Shown here piece after piece: positions 22,924 to 34,047 of a stretch of 64,000 bases of DNA; position 1 is the first letter of the stretch, and every line of letters starts with the position of its first letter. Source of the DNA: Akanthomyces muscarius (taxonomy: Eukaryota; Ascomycota; Sordariomycetes; Hypocreales; Cordycipitaceae). Location: assembly GCF_028009165.1 (NCBI RefSeq), contig NC_079243.1, positions 1,612,001-1,676,000 of the forward strand. Direction: 5' to 3'. The position numbers were made by a program, and so were the translations under genes. The notes beneath the pieces were generated by a model, which saw nothing but the letters and a program-made list of their open reading frames with translations, ran no database searches and was not told where the DNA came from.

Positions 22924-25566
22924 GCTGAAGGAAACGACAGAACGACCGCCTAAAGCCAGCGGGAGACCATGAAGCTGGCCAGGAAGCTGGTGGGCTGCAG
23001 AAAGGACGACGTGATGACGGAGAGGGATTCTGAGGAGGAGAAGACGTGTCTAGCCGGTCGCCGGTCAAAAGCTTGCAGCGTGTGCTGCGGATTGAACAGG
23101 TCCCAAAATACGATGCGCCCCTTGCGTCGAAAGCGGAGGACCAAGCAGGGGTAAGGAGAGACAAGGCGCAGGTCCGGCCGCACGGAGCTGGAGAGGACGA
23201 TTGCGGCGCCGATTTGAGCAGAAAAAGGAAAAATTGGCGACGTTGGTGCAAGGGCGGCCGAAGAGTCGAGATGATGAAAATTGGCAAGCAAAGGAGAAGC
23301 TGGCGTTGTTGCTTGTGACGAGGCGACTAAGCTGTGGTCGAAGCGGAGGCCGAGCCTGAGAGAAATGCGGCGTGCAGTGTCCGGTAGGGTTAGGCGGCAG
23401 CACAGATTGGTGCTGGAATGGTATGACGCGCGTGGATTGGGCTCTCGGCCACGTTGGACCAAAAAGTAAAAAAAAGTTCGGGTCGCTCTTCTTTTTTTTT
23501 TCTGGGGTTTGCGCCACTTGTTGTCTTTGTGTGTTTTGTTTGGCCGGCCGGGTAGGTAGGACGAAACGGGCTATTAAAAAGACGGAGGAGAGTCGAGGTC
23601 GGACAGAAATAGGGTTTTGAAGAGCGAAGTCGTAAGTCGTTGAAGAAGTGTAAAATTTTCCGAGTTTTCCAATGATTAGATTAAAAAGGTGCAAGACTGT
23701 TTCTTTGTCGGACACCAGAGGGAGTCGCGTAATGGGCTAGACAAGAGACGGGCCACGGCAAGACACTGAAGCGGGGGGCCCGAGATATCAAACGACGCGT
23801 CGTAGAGGAGAAATATACGGCAAGAGGGAAATCGAATGAGCGGCGGAAAGGTGAATGGGGGTTTGGATTGATGTAGACTCAGCAGCGCGGAGACGGGGTC
23901 TGCGTGAGCTATGCGGCGATGGAGGGCATCAAAGGAGAAGAAGCACCTTGAGGGGGGGGGGAGAAGGAAAGGGAACTGAGCCGTGATGTTGTTTGTCGTT
24001 TTTTTTTTCGGCGCCAGCTGGCAGCGACGCCGGTCAGCGCTTATTGCAGGGGAGGTACGGGAAGCTGCAGGGAGCTGCTCTTATTGCAGGGCCTGATTAT
24101 AGCGTGTCAATCCACTGTGCTGGTAGGTACCTAGGTAGGTAAGGTAGAGAACTGGACAGTCGAGGTTGCGCTGCATGGCCCCATCTACGTTCCGATACCA
24201 CACCAGGCATTACAAAGATGAGCAAATATCTGCAGGTACAATGTCTCTGGGAGCTCATCCGAGACCTTGATCTCGTGACGAGACAGAGACGTCGGACGCG
24301 ACAAGCACAAGCAAGGCGCGCAAGATTGGAGCAGGTGGGGGAGAGCGTTGGTGCCAGTGCCTGGCCAGCTGTGCTTCAGTGGACGGCCACGGGCCCAGAC
24401 AGGGCCAGTGGGCAGCGGGGCCAGCAATCCAGGTACGGCGCCCGTAGTGGGCCTGGGAAGTGCTCTGCAAAACGCGCTAGACCAGGTGTGGCCAGGCACC
24501 AGAAACCATCCCACAAGGCCATCATCACAAGCCTGCAGGCGCTGTAAATAATCAAAGACAAACTTTCATCACGGCCAATTAGAGCGCTGGATTTCCCATT
24601 TCTACGCGCTGGCTGTCAACACCATCTGGTTCAACCAACAATCTCGTCTCACAATCTGCCCTCTAGCTGTTGTTCTTTGTTTACATATTTCCATCCTGGG
24701 CCTCTCCATACCGTTTCTCCTCTTCCCTCTCCATGTCCCCACCGTCCCATCTTGTCACGTATTATCTGCACCACATTCCTCCCTTTATTCGGATAGATGC
24801 AGAACAGCCCAGCTCACCTGTCATTATGGCAGCTGCCAGGTTTGAACCACGTACCGAGGTCAACACCACAGCTGCAGCATAATAGTAAAAATAGTCGACA
24901 ATTTAACCACGTCGTCGCATTGATCCATCTCGGGCATTTAATCGTCCTGTTTATATTTGGCTCGCCATGACGCGCTTCTGCTCTGCATAATGCTGCTCAT
25001 TTAGGCAAACGCCACACTGGCTCCCGCTCTAGCAAGGGCCCCATGTCAACAATGCCATGGACCTCTGCAGCCAATCACCGGCCGACATTGCTCTCCAAAA
25101 ATAAACCGAGCATCACTGCACCTACCCGGCACACGGATGTCTCGTTTGTTTTGTTTTGTTTTCTCGGATGTGGCCGCGCAAACTACTGTGTGATATGAGA
25201 CGATCCTACAGTGCGCATAAACGAGTCGAGAACTCAATCTCAATGTTCATGCAGGTGTCTGTGGCTTGCAAGAGCGTGGCTGTGCTGCATCACAGTGGTC
25301 TTCTTTGGCTGCCCTCCCTTTTGCCCACTGTGGGTTGAGCAACTGCGCACCTCAGAGCTAAAAACTAAAAATATCGGGCATTGATAAAATGGTTCTTCAT
25401 AGAGTTACCGGATCGAATCCTCAAATGACTCATTCTGTATTTCTATTGCCTGCTTTGCCTTCTCTATCTAGTTGCTGGCCATTTCTGAACCAGATATGAT
25501 GGTGTGGCTGAGCTGCTGTGCCACCTCTGTCTTCACTCGCAAAGCTTCTGCAGATACTTCTCCCAC
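22924..25566. other. 2.6-kb intergenic: apsA upstream region
   Basis: No supportable gene; open frames of up to 216 codons here start at non-ATG codons, overlap on both strands and lack motifs. Seen: a purine-rich plus strand next to apsA (pyrimidine-rich on the coding strand, as in fungal leaders); CTTATTGCAGGG-like sequence twice (about 24041 and 24079); GGTAGGTACCTAGGTAGGTAAGG at about 24122-24144, a GGTA/CCTA run common in Sordariomycete intergenic DNA; and a T-run at 24000-24008. Confidence 0.5.
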
Positions 25567-26917
25567 CTATGCCCGGGCCAATTCTCGACCATCAATCCAA
25601 TTCCACATCCAGTTGGCCACAATCATAAACTTGCGTCTCCAGCTACGCGTCCAAAACAGGTTCTTTGCTCTCCAGGCACGCCAAGCTCTCGCGCCTGTCC
25701 AGCCGGCCTCGCCTTGCACCACACCGTCGTGTCCGCCGATGTAGGCGACCAGAGCTTTCTGCCTGTATGTAAACAAAGCATCGAACCCTCGGCACCCATT
25801 GAAAGTCCTGGCTAGGAATCTGGCCTTCTGAACCGCCACCTCGGCCGTTGTCGGCAACCCATTGCTCTCAATGTCTGCTGCATCTCCGAGAGCAAAGACA
25901 TTGTCCATAGGCTGCCTGTTTGCATCGAGGACCCGGAGTGCGTCGTCCGTCAGTATGCGTGGAAGCCGATCCGACTTGGCCACGTTCAGCTTGTCGACAA
26001 GAGCGCACTCTTTGTTGCCGGTAACCCAGAGCACCATTCCGCATGGCACTTCTCCATGGCCCTTGACTGTAATCTTGTCTTGCTCGACCTTGAGGATTTT
26101 TGCATCAGTATGGACTCGAACATGTCTCGAAGAGAAGCTTGTGATGGCATAGTCTCTCAGCGACTGCTCGAAAGCTCCCAGAATAAACTGAGCCGCGTCA
26201 AATATGGTGATGGACATTTTGCCGGCAAGACTTGGGTACAGCTTGGCAAAGTCGTTGTTGAACAGATCGGACAGTTCGGCAGAGATTTCGACGCCGGTCG
26301 GTCCACCTCCCACAACGGCAATGTGCAGAAGCGCTCTCTGCTGCTCTTCGCTGGTGTCGGGCAGGGATGCGAGCTCCAATAGCTGTTGAATGCGTTGTTG
26401 GACCTTTTTCGCATCGGGGACATTCCGGACGAAGAAAGCGGACTCTTCGACCCCCGGGGTACCAAACGTGTTTGTGACACATCTGCAATCTCGTGTTAGG
26501 GATTTTTTCCGTCGACGTCTTTCACATTGCACACGTACCCTGGGGCTAGAACGAGATAATCGTAGCTGATGGGAAAGGACTTGGTGGCGCCATCAAAAGC
26601 ACTGTGACAAAAGCAAATCTTGTTCGCAAGATCAACATCATCGACAGAGGCTTGGTAAAATGTAAATCGGCGACTGTACCGTCTCACAGGCTCCTCGGCC
26701 AGACCAAAGTCAAATAGACCGCAGGCTGCGCTAGCCTGCGTTCTCATTAGAAATGACGGCTATGATGGGCTGTGCTGCGACTCACAAGCAGTGGCGTGTA
26801 TGGGCTCGTTGCCTCTGGCGAGATGATGATTACATTGTAGGCATCGCAACTGATGTCTTGGAGGAAAGTGTAGCCTGCCCAGCCCGTTCCCACGATGACA
26901 ACAGATTTCTTCGCCAT
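25567..26917 (-). CDS. Type II NADH dehydrogenase-like flavoprotein (NDH-2/AIF family)
   Basis: Single-subunit FAD oxidoreductase, likely passing electrons from NAD(P)H to quinone. Exons 26917-26786, 26735-26539 and 26482-25567 total 1,245 nt, or 414 residues, with donors GTGAGT and GTACGT. N-terminal FAD-binding VVIVGTGWAG (GxGxxG at 10-15); joined exons give PYTPLL-ASAACGLFDF and APG-CVTNTFGTPGVEE, both NDH-2 signatures. The second dinucleotide fold is VVGGGPTGVE, followed by the FAD-contacting ALGDAAD and a C-terminal amphipathic segment SWRRKFMIVANWMWNWIDGR as used for membrane attachment. It is shorter than mitochondrial NDE/NDI enzymes and shows no clear mitochondrial presequence, so an extramitochondrial AIFM2/FSP1-like role is possible. 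Next gene in the same direction starts 2.5 kb upstream. Confidence 0.88.
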
Positions 26918-28298
26918 GGTTAGAATAGTGAAATTATCGATGTTGAGTCGCGTCGAGTTTGAACAGAAGCAGAAGACAAGAGCCGCGGACAAGTCGGAAG
27001 TCGTGGGTGAAAGAATCTGACCGTAAAGTGCCAAGGAGAGTAGGCAGCAGGGGGAACTTTTGTCAGCAGTTCGTCGCAGCGTGTCGCCAGGTTACACTTG
27101 CTGATCGTCAGACTTACTGCTAACTCCGTCTAAGCTACATCGATGAGAATATCGGGCTGGTGTCTGTTCACTTAGAATGATGTTGTGGCACCCCATAAAT
27201 GGGAAACGCTCATGCAGAGTGGGGATGGGGGTTGACATAGTATCTCGCTCATACATGCTGTAACTAATAGCAGGCAGAAAGCCTGTTTCTATAATCGGCG
27301 ATATGTTGACCAGGAAATCTGAGATTCATGCGGAGAAGCCCTACGCAGAGTGGAGGTGGCTGGGCTAGCATCTCGCTCATGCACGTTCTAACTGAAAGCA
27401 GCCAGAAAGCTTGTTCGTGTGCTTTGGCAATTTGTTTCTCATAATCCAAACCTTATGCAGAGAAACATCATGTCCCAGGGTGTGTTTAGCTCCTCGCTTA
27501 TGCGTGCTCTAATCGAAAACAGCCAACTAGTCAAACTCATCTTCGTGTCTCGGCAATTTGTTCTGCTGAAAATCCACCTCGTGCGGAGCAGAGAGCCCTC
27601 ACTGACGCTACTGCCTTTTCCTCGACGCGCAATCCATGGCTGGCCCGGATAAGACAGAAAAAGACCGGCCCGTTTCGGCGCACGGGCGTCCCTGCGTCCC
27701 GGCACTACCGGGCCTGGCCGGCTTACAGCGGGGACCGCGGCAGACCCAGTACGAGCACCCGTTCGCCGCCGCCGATACTCCGTAGCTGGGTATCGCTGAT
27801 GACGATTCCATCATGCGCGACGACAGGTACCTCAGGAGAGTGCCATGTTTGTGATGAGCTGTTTCGGTGAGGTCATGCGCAATAGGTCGGCTGAACTGCA
27901 AATGCATGTGGCAACTTTCGGCGCGAATGTGAAATTTGCGGTGCTACATATGTATTCAGGTATCATTTATAACGCATCCATACGATAGGAGCGGTTAGCA
28001 GACGTGAAGGCGTGGTAGGTGACAACGCAACAAGGTGAGTCTCCTTCACGGCCTGAACCGCGACAACTACGTATGAGAGGCGCTGATAGTAAAATGCGGG
28101 ACAGGTAGTACGCAAAAGCTTCAAGTTGCACATCAACTTCTAGTAGCTGAACAAAAAATCATTTCCATAGAAAACAAATTTTAGGCTCGGAACTATACCA
28201 TAGCATCAGAAAGGTCTGTAGCTTTTCCTGTCTCCCGTCACTTTGGCCAGGCTTGTTTCAATGCCAGCCAGCTGCCCTCCGAGCCAACTGACTTTGCT
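26918..28298. other. 1.4-kb intergenic with degenerate repeats
   Basis: No supportable gene. It lies between the NADH dehydrogenase-like gene start and the 3-hydroxyacyl-CoA dehydrogenase stop. The middle is occupied by the ~125-bp degenerate tandem repeat listed separately; the rest shows nothing I can name. Confidence 0.55.
27211..27590. repeat. Degenerate ~125-bp tandem repeat, three copies
   Basis: Three diverged copies can be aligned by eye. The anchor CTCGCTCAT/CTCGCTTAT occurs at 27244, 27372 and 27493, spacings 128 and 121 bp. Each copy also carries ATGCAGAG/CGCAGAGTGG-type sequence ahead of the anchor, then TCTAAC/TGTAAC, AGCAGCCAGAAAGC-like sequence, and in copies 2 and 3 CGGCAATTTGTT/TGGCAATTTGTT. 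A 15-base exact match to copy 2 (CTCGCTCATGCACGT) recurs at 29839-29853 upstream of the CoA-transferase gene. No coding potential or terminal inverted repeats seen. Confidence 0.7.
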
Positions 28299-29392
28299 CT
28301 ACTCAGTGTCCGCCTTGCTCTTGAGGCGAAACAGCGCTACTAGAGTAGCATCTCTCTTGCGTTCGAGCTCGTGGACATCCTGAGTGCCAAGTTCTTCGGC
28401 GACGCTGTCTCCAAGAGCAGTCAACTGCTCCGGAGTCCAGTTGAATGCGTGGGCTTTCATGTCCTCGATCCATGTCTCCGTAGCCGGGCCCAGATGCTCA
28501 AGGAGGTGCTTGAAGCCGTCACTCCCTCCTCCGCCACCCATCGCATTTGACATTAGTGGTCCCGTCACGGCCCAGCGTGGCCCGAGGCTGGATGTCACGC
28601 ACTCGTCTGTGAATCCGGTCTTTAATTAGAAAAAAAAAACTTGTAAATCGTGAGCCAAAGGATGGGCTTACCGAGATCCTTGGCAGACATGATGCCTCTG
28701 CTGACCAGACTGTAGGCTTCGTTGCACAAAACGGCTTGGAGGCGATTGGCTGCGAACCCGGGAACTTCCTGGCGAATGTGGACGGGCTTCCGGCCGAGTG
28801 ACTTGTAGAATGACAGCGCCGCTTCAATGCTGGCCTTGGCAGTCTTTGGGTGAGGCACAACCTCGACAAGCGGCATCAGGTGAGGTGGATTGAAGGGATG
28901 CCCAATGAGCACACGCTCTGGAGCTTTACCGCATTGTGCGATGAACTGCGAGCTTGGAATGCCCGATGACGAGGACGCTATGGTGACTTCCGGACGAGTT
29001 CCCGCGTCGATCTCGCCGAGCAGCTTCATTTTTAATTCCACCTTTTCGGGTGCATTCTAGTTTTATGCGCCGTTAGCTCAAGCCCGGTGCTTCGTTGGGC
29101 TGGCGCGCCCGCAAAGCGCAAGCCGTAAACGTACCTCCTGAACGAAATCGAGCTCAGAATAGTGCTGCTGCATGCTGGCTCCGACGAACTGGTAATTCGA
29201 CAAGGATGCGTTGGGCGACAACCCAACATCTTGAAGGGTAGGCCAAATGCTTTCAAGATACGTCCGAAGCTTGCTCTCCGCGTTCGGCGCAGGATCAGAC
29301 ACTAGGACGCGCAGACCGTGAGCTAGGAACAAACCGGTCCACGACGCTCCAATGACGCCGGTGCCGATGACGCCAACAGTACGAATTGCCAT
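28299..29392 (-). CDS. 3-hydroxyacyl-CoA dehydrogenase family oxidoreductase
   Basis: NAD-dependent oxidation of a 3-hydroxy acid or 3-hydroxyacyl-CoA. Exons 29392-29135, 29056-28672 and 28606-28299 total 951 nt, or 316 residues; donors GTACGT and GTAAGC, acceptors CTAG and CACAG. N-terminal Rossmann GxGxxG at residues 10-15 (IGTGVIGAS), the ASSSSG turn, catalytic HPFNP with His139 and following VEVV, and the C-terminal domain with VPGFAANRLQ. Length and single-domain layout fit the lambda-crystallin/L-gulonate 3-dehydrogenase/carnitine 3-dehydrogenase side of the family rather than multifunctional beta-oxidation enzymes. The substrate cannot be read from sequence. It is divergent from a class III CoA-transferase gene with 664 bp between start codons, suggesting a shared pathway. 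A run of A/T near 28630 lies in intron 2. Confidence 0.87.
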
Positions 29393-30056
29393 TGTGAATT
29401 AGAGTAGAAAGGAAAAGGAGTTGTAGTAGTTTGGTGGGCTGGCGTAGCGGGTTTTCGATGATTAGGAATGGGAGCCGCTACCTAGACTTAAATAATTACA
29501 CTCGCAGCTGGTGCAAACGATGCAATGACGCACTTGGAAACTCTTTTTGAGGGGCACGTAAAAAAGAGGCTCGTCTGCGCGTACCGTCCCATGACAGCCT
29601 CGGCTTGCCTTGTTCCATGGAAGCTCGGAGCTTCAAGCTAGCCATCGCTTGGTCCGAGAAGGGACCCAGACCGCCCCGATAACAAACTCTTGGTATGCTG
29701 AAACCGTTGGTGACGGGGCTGAGATGCTAAACGGAGAAATCGGGCTTTGCCTTGGTGGCGACACCGGCCGAGAATGGTGGGTCGATCCCGACAGCGATCC
29801 AAGCCGAGCAAGCCGGACTGGGTACTAGTGTGGTCAAGCTCGCTCATGCACGTCGTTTATGCACGTAATAACTCAAATTGTTTGGACAGCTGCGAAACTT
29901 GCTTGTGGGGTGCGTTGGATCAAGCCCGCGGACACGGTGATTCAATAAACGGCGCTGCTTGGCTCAAGCATAAAAGGCCTGCTACACGGAGTGCAACTTC
30001 CAGTAAACTACAGCACTCAAACCGCACAGTATACACCCAACAAAACTCGAAGAAAA
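29393..30056. promoter_or_regulatory. Divergent region between dehydrogenase and CoA-transferase genes
   Basis: 664 bp between two start codons facing away from each other. It contains a 15-base exact match (29839-29853) to the repeat at 27211-27590, followed by looser similarity to about 29910. ATAAAAG at about 29969 could be a TATA-like element for the plus-strand gene. Regulation is inferred only from layout. Confidence 0.45.
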
Positions 30057-31876
30057 ATGACAGCCAAGACCACCACAAGAGGCGGCTTTGGCCCCGGCAC
30101 CTTTGTTGACACCGAGTACAGCCCTTTGCCAGCGGAATGTCGTCGTCTGCTGCATCACTTTGCAGAGGTGTCCCCAGGTTTCACCACGGATGATTCTGCG
30201 TTGGAAAGTGTTGAATTCTACGGGGGAGATCTCCCCATCATCCCGGGACCTCTCAAATCTCAAGCCATGGTGAGTACCGCTCGTCTCAAGCACGCCTCCT
30301 TCATCTTTGCTCAAGAAACATACTAGTCCGCCGTGTGTCATGCCATGATTGGCGTCGTTGGGAAAGAAATCTGTGCTTTGCGAGGCATTGATACAGGGAA
30401 AATTTCCATCGATGTCGACAAGGCAGGCCTGTACCCGGCCACCCCAGCATTGGTGTCTATCGGCGAAAAGGGCCTGGCGGAGATTCAGAAGGACGGCACG
30501 ACACGCCGTGTCGGGAAAGATCTAGACCAGGGCGTCCTGACCAAAAACAACATGCATTTCCGCTCGTGGGCTATTTACCCGACAAAAGACCCTCAAGTCT
30601 GGTACCAGATCATGGGCAACCTCAACCCGCCGGCCTTTCTCAAAGCCTACAACCTCGACCCCGATGCTGTTGCCTCGACTAGGGACGAGGCCTACAACAT
30701 CATCAAGGCTGAGATTATCAAATACTCGGCTGCTGAGCTTGACCAGAAGAACATGGAGCACGGCTTCTGCGGGCAGACGTGCTACACGCCTGCGCAGTGG
30801 AGAGAGACGTCCATGGGGCAGCGTCTCCGTGCGCATCCGATGATCAATTATCGCCGCGTGGCCTTGGGAGCGGATCTGCCCCCGGTTCCGTTTCAGTCGA
30901 ACAAGGATGATCAACGCCCCTTGGCGGGCATCAAGGTGATTGAACTAGCTAGAGTCATTGCTGGTCCAGCGATGGGAGCTGCCCTCGCTTCGCTAGGTGC
31001 GGATGTCATCAAGGTGCAAAGCCCCAATCTTCCAGACTTGCAGGTACGTCACATCTCCAAAGAGAGAGAGACCAGCTTTGCTGATTCCCCAAAAAGGCGC
31101 TTAGTGTTCAATTGACTGCCGGCAAGCGCACTTACGCGCTTGATCTCACTGTCGAGGCGGACAAGAAAAAGCTCCACGCCTTGATAGAAGGTGCAGACGT
31201 CATCATTCAGGCGTTTCGCTTGCGCTCGCTAGAGCGCAAGGGCTTTGGCCTTGAGGATGTCCTCGAAAAGGCCCGCGCGCGAGGAAAAGGCATAGTCTAT
31301 GTCGACCTCAACTGCTACGGGCCGGATGGGTACTATGCGGAACGGCCCGGCTTTCAGCAAATTGCCGACGCCGCCTCTGGCTGTTCCTACGTGTGCGGAA
31401 AGGCGTATGGGTTCGACGAGGGTGTGGGCGTGCTGCCGTCGCTCCCCATCGCAGACATGCTGTCCGGCGCGGTGGGTGTCATTGACACGATGCTCGCGCT
31501 CAGGGACCGCGCAAAGCACGGAGGCTCATACCATGCCACCGTCTCGCTGACCGCAGTCGACGCGGCGCAGCTGGAGGAGGCGGTCGGACTGTACCAACCC
31601 GAGATTGTGAAGAAGATCCAGGACAGGTATCAATTTGGGCCGATGACGCCGGACCTGCACGTCGAAGAACTGCTTTACGTGCTCGGAAAGGCTTGGAAGG
31701 AAAATTCCGATGTTCTGAGCAGAGATGGATACATGGATCACTTTTCAGAGACGGCCTGGGGCAAGGATCATGCAATATTGTCGCCGATAGTGGCCTATGG
31801 GAACGGCTCTGCCACCCCGCGCTGGCTCCATGGCCCAGTTCCGTACTGCGCCAGCACTAGCGAAGAGTGGGCATGA
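30057..31876 (+). CDS. Class III CoA-transferase (CaiB/BaiF family)
   Basis: Transfers CoA between carboxylic acids. Exons 30057-30269, 30327-31043 and 31097-31876 total 1,710 nt, or 569 residues; donors GTGAGT and GTACGT. The ATG at 30057 begins MTAKTTTRGG. The second acceptor is the AG at 31095-31096, which joins LPDLQ to ALSVQLTAGKRT; the later TAG at 31102-31104 breaks the family pattern. Typical class III segments are visible: LAGIKVIELARVIAGPAMGAALASLGADVIKV, then GKGIVYVDLNCYGPDG and ERPGFQQIADAASG, and SLPIADMLSG with Asp430 as the expected catalytic aspartate that forms the acyl-anhydride/CoA-thioester intermediate. The first 250 or so residues form an extra N-terminal part also seen in large fungal members. 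Its neighbour, the hydroxyacyl-CoA-type dehydrogenase, suggests activation of an organic acid as CoA thioester. Confidence 0.9.
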
Positions 31877-32315
31877 GTTAGTGGTGAGGCACGGGGGTGT
31901 GTGTATAGATGAACGCCGTAGACGAATAGCAAACCAAGTTGCGAACCACTTTGATGTGTCACAATTGCTGAGCAGTCCCGGCGACATGTGGAGCATGCAA
32001 GTGCCGTCGTTTATCTTGACATTACGCGACGGGTAATACTCGTAAGGGCACTCTCGTAAGGGCACTCTCGTAAGGGCACTGTCGCTGTGTCAAACTGGCA
32101 TGTTGGCAACAAAAGTTGGCTGCCGTTTGTAGGACCTCTTGACTGAGTGAGTTCTAAGTTCGTATCTTCCAAACGCGGATCGACTTCACAACTGAGGGGG
32201 CCGTCTCACATCTTGAAAACGTCATATAGTATAAAGTAATTCACCAAGCTGTCGAATATATTATAGAAGTACTTAAAAGTAACCATGGAAGTACCAACGA
32301 ATGATCTGCGGTGAA
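31877..32315. other. Convergent 3' region with minisatellite
   Basis: 439 bp between the CoA-transferase stop and the propeller-gene stop. No gene. It holds the 14-bp minisatellite listed separately and AT-rich sequence near 32220-32280 likely belonging to 3' ends. Confidence 0.6.
32039..32080. repeat. 14-bp minisatellite, three units
   Basis: Three consecutive copies of a unit reading CTCTCGTAAGGGCA, the first lacking its leading CT. Copies 2 and 3 are identical. Confidence 0.9.
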
Positions 32316-33299
32316 TCAGCCTCTGACAACCAACACAATACCAGTGAAAGCTCGACTTTTGTCCTCAAACAGCTTGCTTTTGGACCGGCTCTTGATATCA
32401 AATATCCAAATTGTCCCGCCCATATCCGATATATACCATCGACCTTCAGCCTTGTCGAGAGCTAACCCTATGGTTTCATCGAAATTCTGAGCTAGAATTT
32501 CGTGTCGGAGACCCGTCACCGCGTCTGGAGACACTGTAGCAGGGCCAGTGCCTGAAGCGTCCAGTCGGATCCGATTGAAAGTGTTGCCGTAGGGCACCTC
32601 TCCGCGATCAGTCCAGTAAAGGATGTTGGACGTTTCATCAAATTCCAAGTCTATTGGCTCAGGAAGATTATCGAGCACGCACACAGGGTGTCGGCGTCCC
32701 TCAGTAGTGTCAATCGGTGCACAGAAAATCCTTCCATGACCGCTTTTGGATGGGCCTTTCTGTGTCCAGTAAAAGAGTCCAGTCTTGCTCGACACGGCGA
32801 TGCCAACACACCACTTTGTCTGGTCGCGGGCGTCATCAGGGTTACGATAGTCGCCGGTCTGGATAAGGGTTTCGAGGCCTGAGCCGTCCATATCACATCG
32901 CATGACCCTCAAGCCTTCGCGATCAGAGATGTAGAGTTTTTCGTTGACATGGTCCAAAGCAAGCTGCTTCGGGGTGTGAACACTACCCTTGGCCAACACG
33001 GTCTCCATGTGTGTTCCGTCCAGGCGGACTGAGCAGACGCTGCCGTCATTGAGGGGAGGAATGCCCATGTTCGTGAAATATAGGCGTCGTCTCTTGGTGT
33101 TGTATATGACTCCGTCGGGAAGAGTCACGAAATTCACATCGGACGTGATTAAAACGGGATCCCGGCCATCTAGGGGTAGAGCCAGCACCTCGCCACGGGA
33201 AATGATTTCCTGAAAGGATTTGCCTGCCACTGGCTTGCTAAGGCCGACGTCGAGGACGAACAGTGTCTTCAGTTGGTCTTGCGTAGCGATGGAAGTCAT
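32316..33299 (-). CDS. YWTD/LDLR class B-type beta-propeller protein
   Basis: Single exon, 327 residues, ATG at 33299. The protein repeats an LYxTDxG-like strand pattern: RLYFTNMG, KLYISDREG, LFYWTQKG, ILYWTDRGE and RWYISDMGG, each followed by a Gly/Asp-rich turn and a basic or polar strand. This is the six-bladed propeller fold of the LDL-receptor YWTD class and of SMP-30-like lactonases. No signal peptide or membrane segment is visible, so it is probably intracellular. The biochemical role is unknown. In this cluster a lactonase or sugar-acid hydrolase activity is conceivable but unproven, since I cannot place metal ligands with confidence. It converges on the CoA-transferase gene and diverges from a Zn2Cys6 regulator gene (748 bp apart). 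Confidence 0.8.
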   Translation of the reverse strand: MTSIATQDQLKTLFVLDVGLSKPVAGKSFQEIISRGEVLALPLDGRDPVLITSDVNFVTLPDGVIYNTKRRRLYFTNMGIPPLNDGSVCSVRLDGTHMETVLAKGSVHTPKQLALDHVNEKLYISDREGLRVMRCDMDGSGLETLIQTGDYRNPDDARDQTKWCVGIAVSSKTGLFYWTQKGPSKSGHGRIFCAPIDTTEGRRHPVCVLDNLPEPIDLEFDETSNILYWTDRGEVPYGNTFNRIRLDASGTGPATVSPDAVTGLRHEILAQNFDETIGLALDKAEGRWYISDMGGTIWIFDIKSRSKSKLFEDKSRAFTGIVLVVRG

Positions 33300-34047
33300 T
33301 GTTTCTAAAAGGAAAAAGTGTGTAGTAGTTTGAGCGAGATGTTTGAGAAGAAGAAGTAGACGTGTGGTTGAAGTAGTTAGTTAGCGAAGATGCCAAAATT
33401 TGTTTCACTGTACCTACAACGGCCAGGCTTTGATCGTGAAATATGTCTGCAGTATTTACGGTTAGACTGTGCATGAACGAGCATGTCGGTTCAGTCTGTG
33501 GAGAGACTGGGTACCTAGCGATTCGACGTTTGCGGGGGCGTGTAAACTGATATCAACTAGAAACGGTTCAAGAGGTCAGTGCGGATCCTGCCGTCCTCCA
33601 TCAGCCGTTGAGACAACGACCTGCCTGCGAAACAATGGGGGGCCAAGAAGGTTCAGCTAGCTGCTATCGGAGCAGCTGAAAGCTGCATCGAAAGCGCCGT
33701 GTCAATCTCACTGCTAACCGAGTCCTGGCCCCTGATAGATCATTGTGATGTAGCAATTTGTAGTAGCAAACTGTTTAGTCCTAATTAGTGAGGTTTGAGA
33801 ATGGTTCCAGACCTCGCTGGCTTGCAGATGATCCGGTGCAAAGCGACGAGCAAGTAAAGAAACAGATCTAACATAAGTCACTACCGGACTGGCTGGCGCT
33901 GGAGCTGTCTGCAGCCAAGGTAACTGCGAAGCTCGCTCGAGGCCCTACGTATACTATTCGGTTCTGCTCCGTTCCCTTAACTGCCAGCATGCAACTCCGT
34001 TCTCAGTTCTCAGTTGCCCACCTCCCATCTATCTTTTTGACAGAACA
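33300..34047. promoter_or_regulatory. Divergent region between propeller gene and first Zn2Cys6 gene
   Basis: 748 bp between start codons reading apart. No gene and no site I can name with confidence; open frames here are short and lack motifs. Confidence 0.45.

Noticed and set aside
23065..23715. 216-codon minus-strand open frame upstream of apsA
   Set aside because: Starts at GTG, composition is pyrimidine-driven (Ser/Pro/Phe), and it lies in the apsA leader; no motif.
25400..25435. GGATCGAATCC resembling a tRNA B box
   Set aside because: No matching A box or cloverleaf arms upstream within tRNA length; a single B-box-like string is expected by chance.
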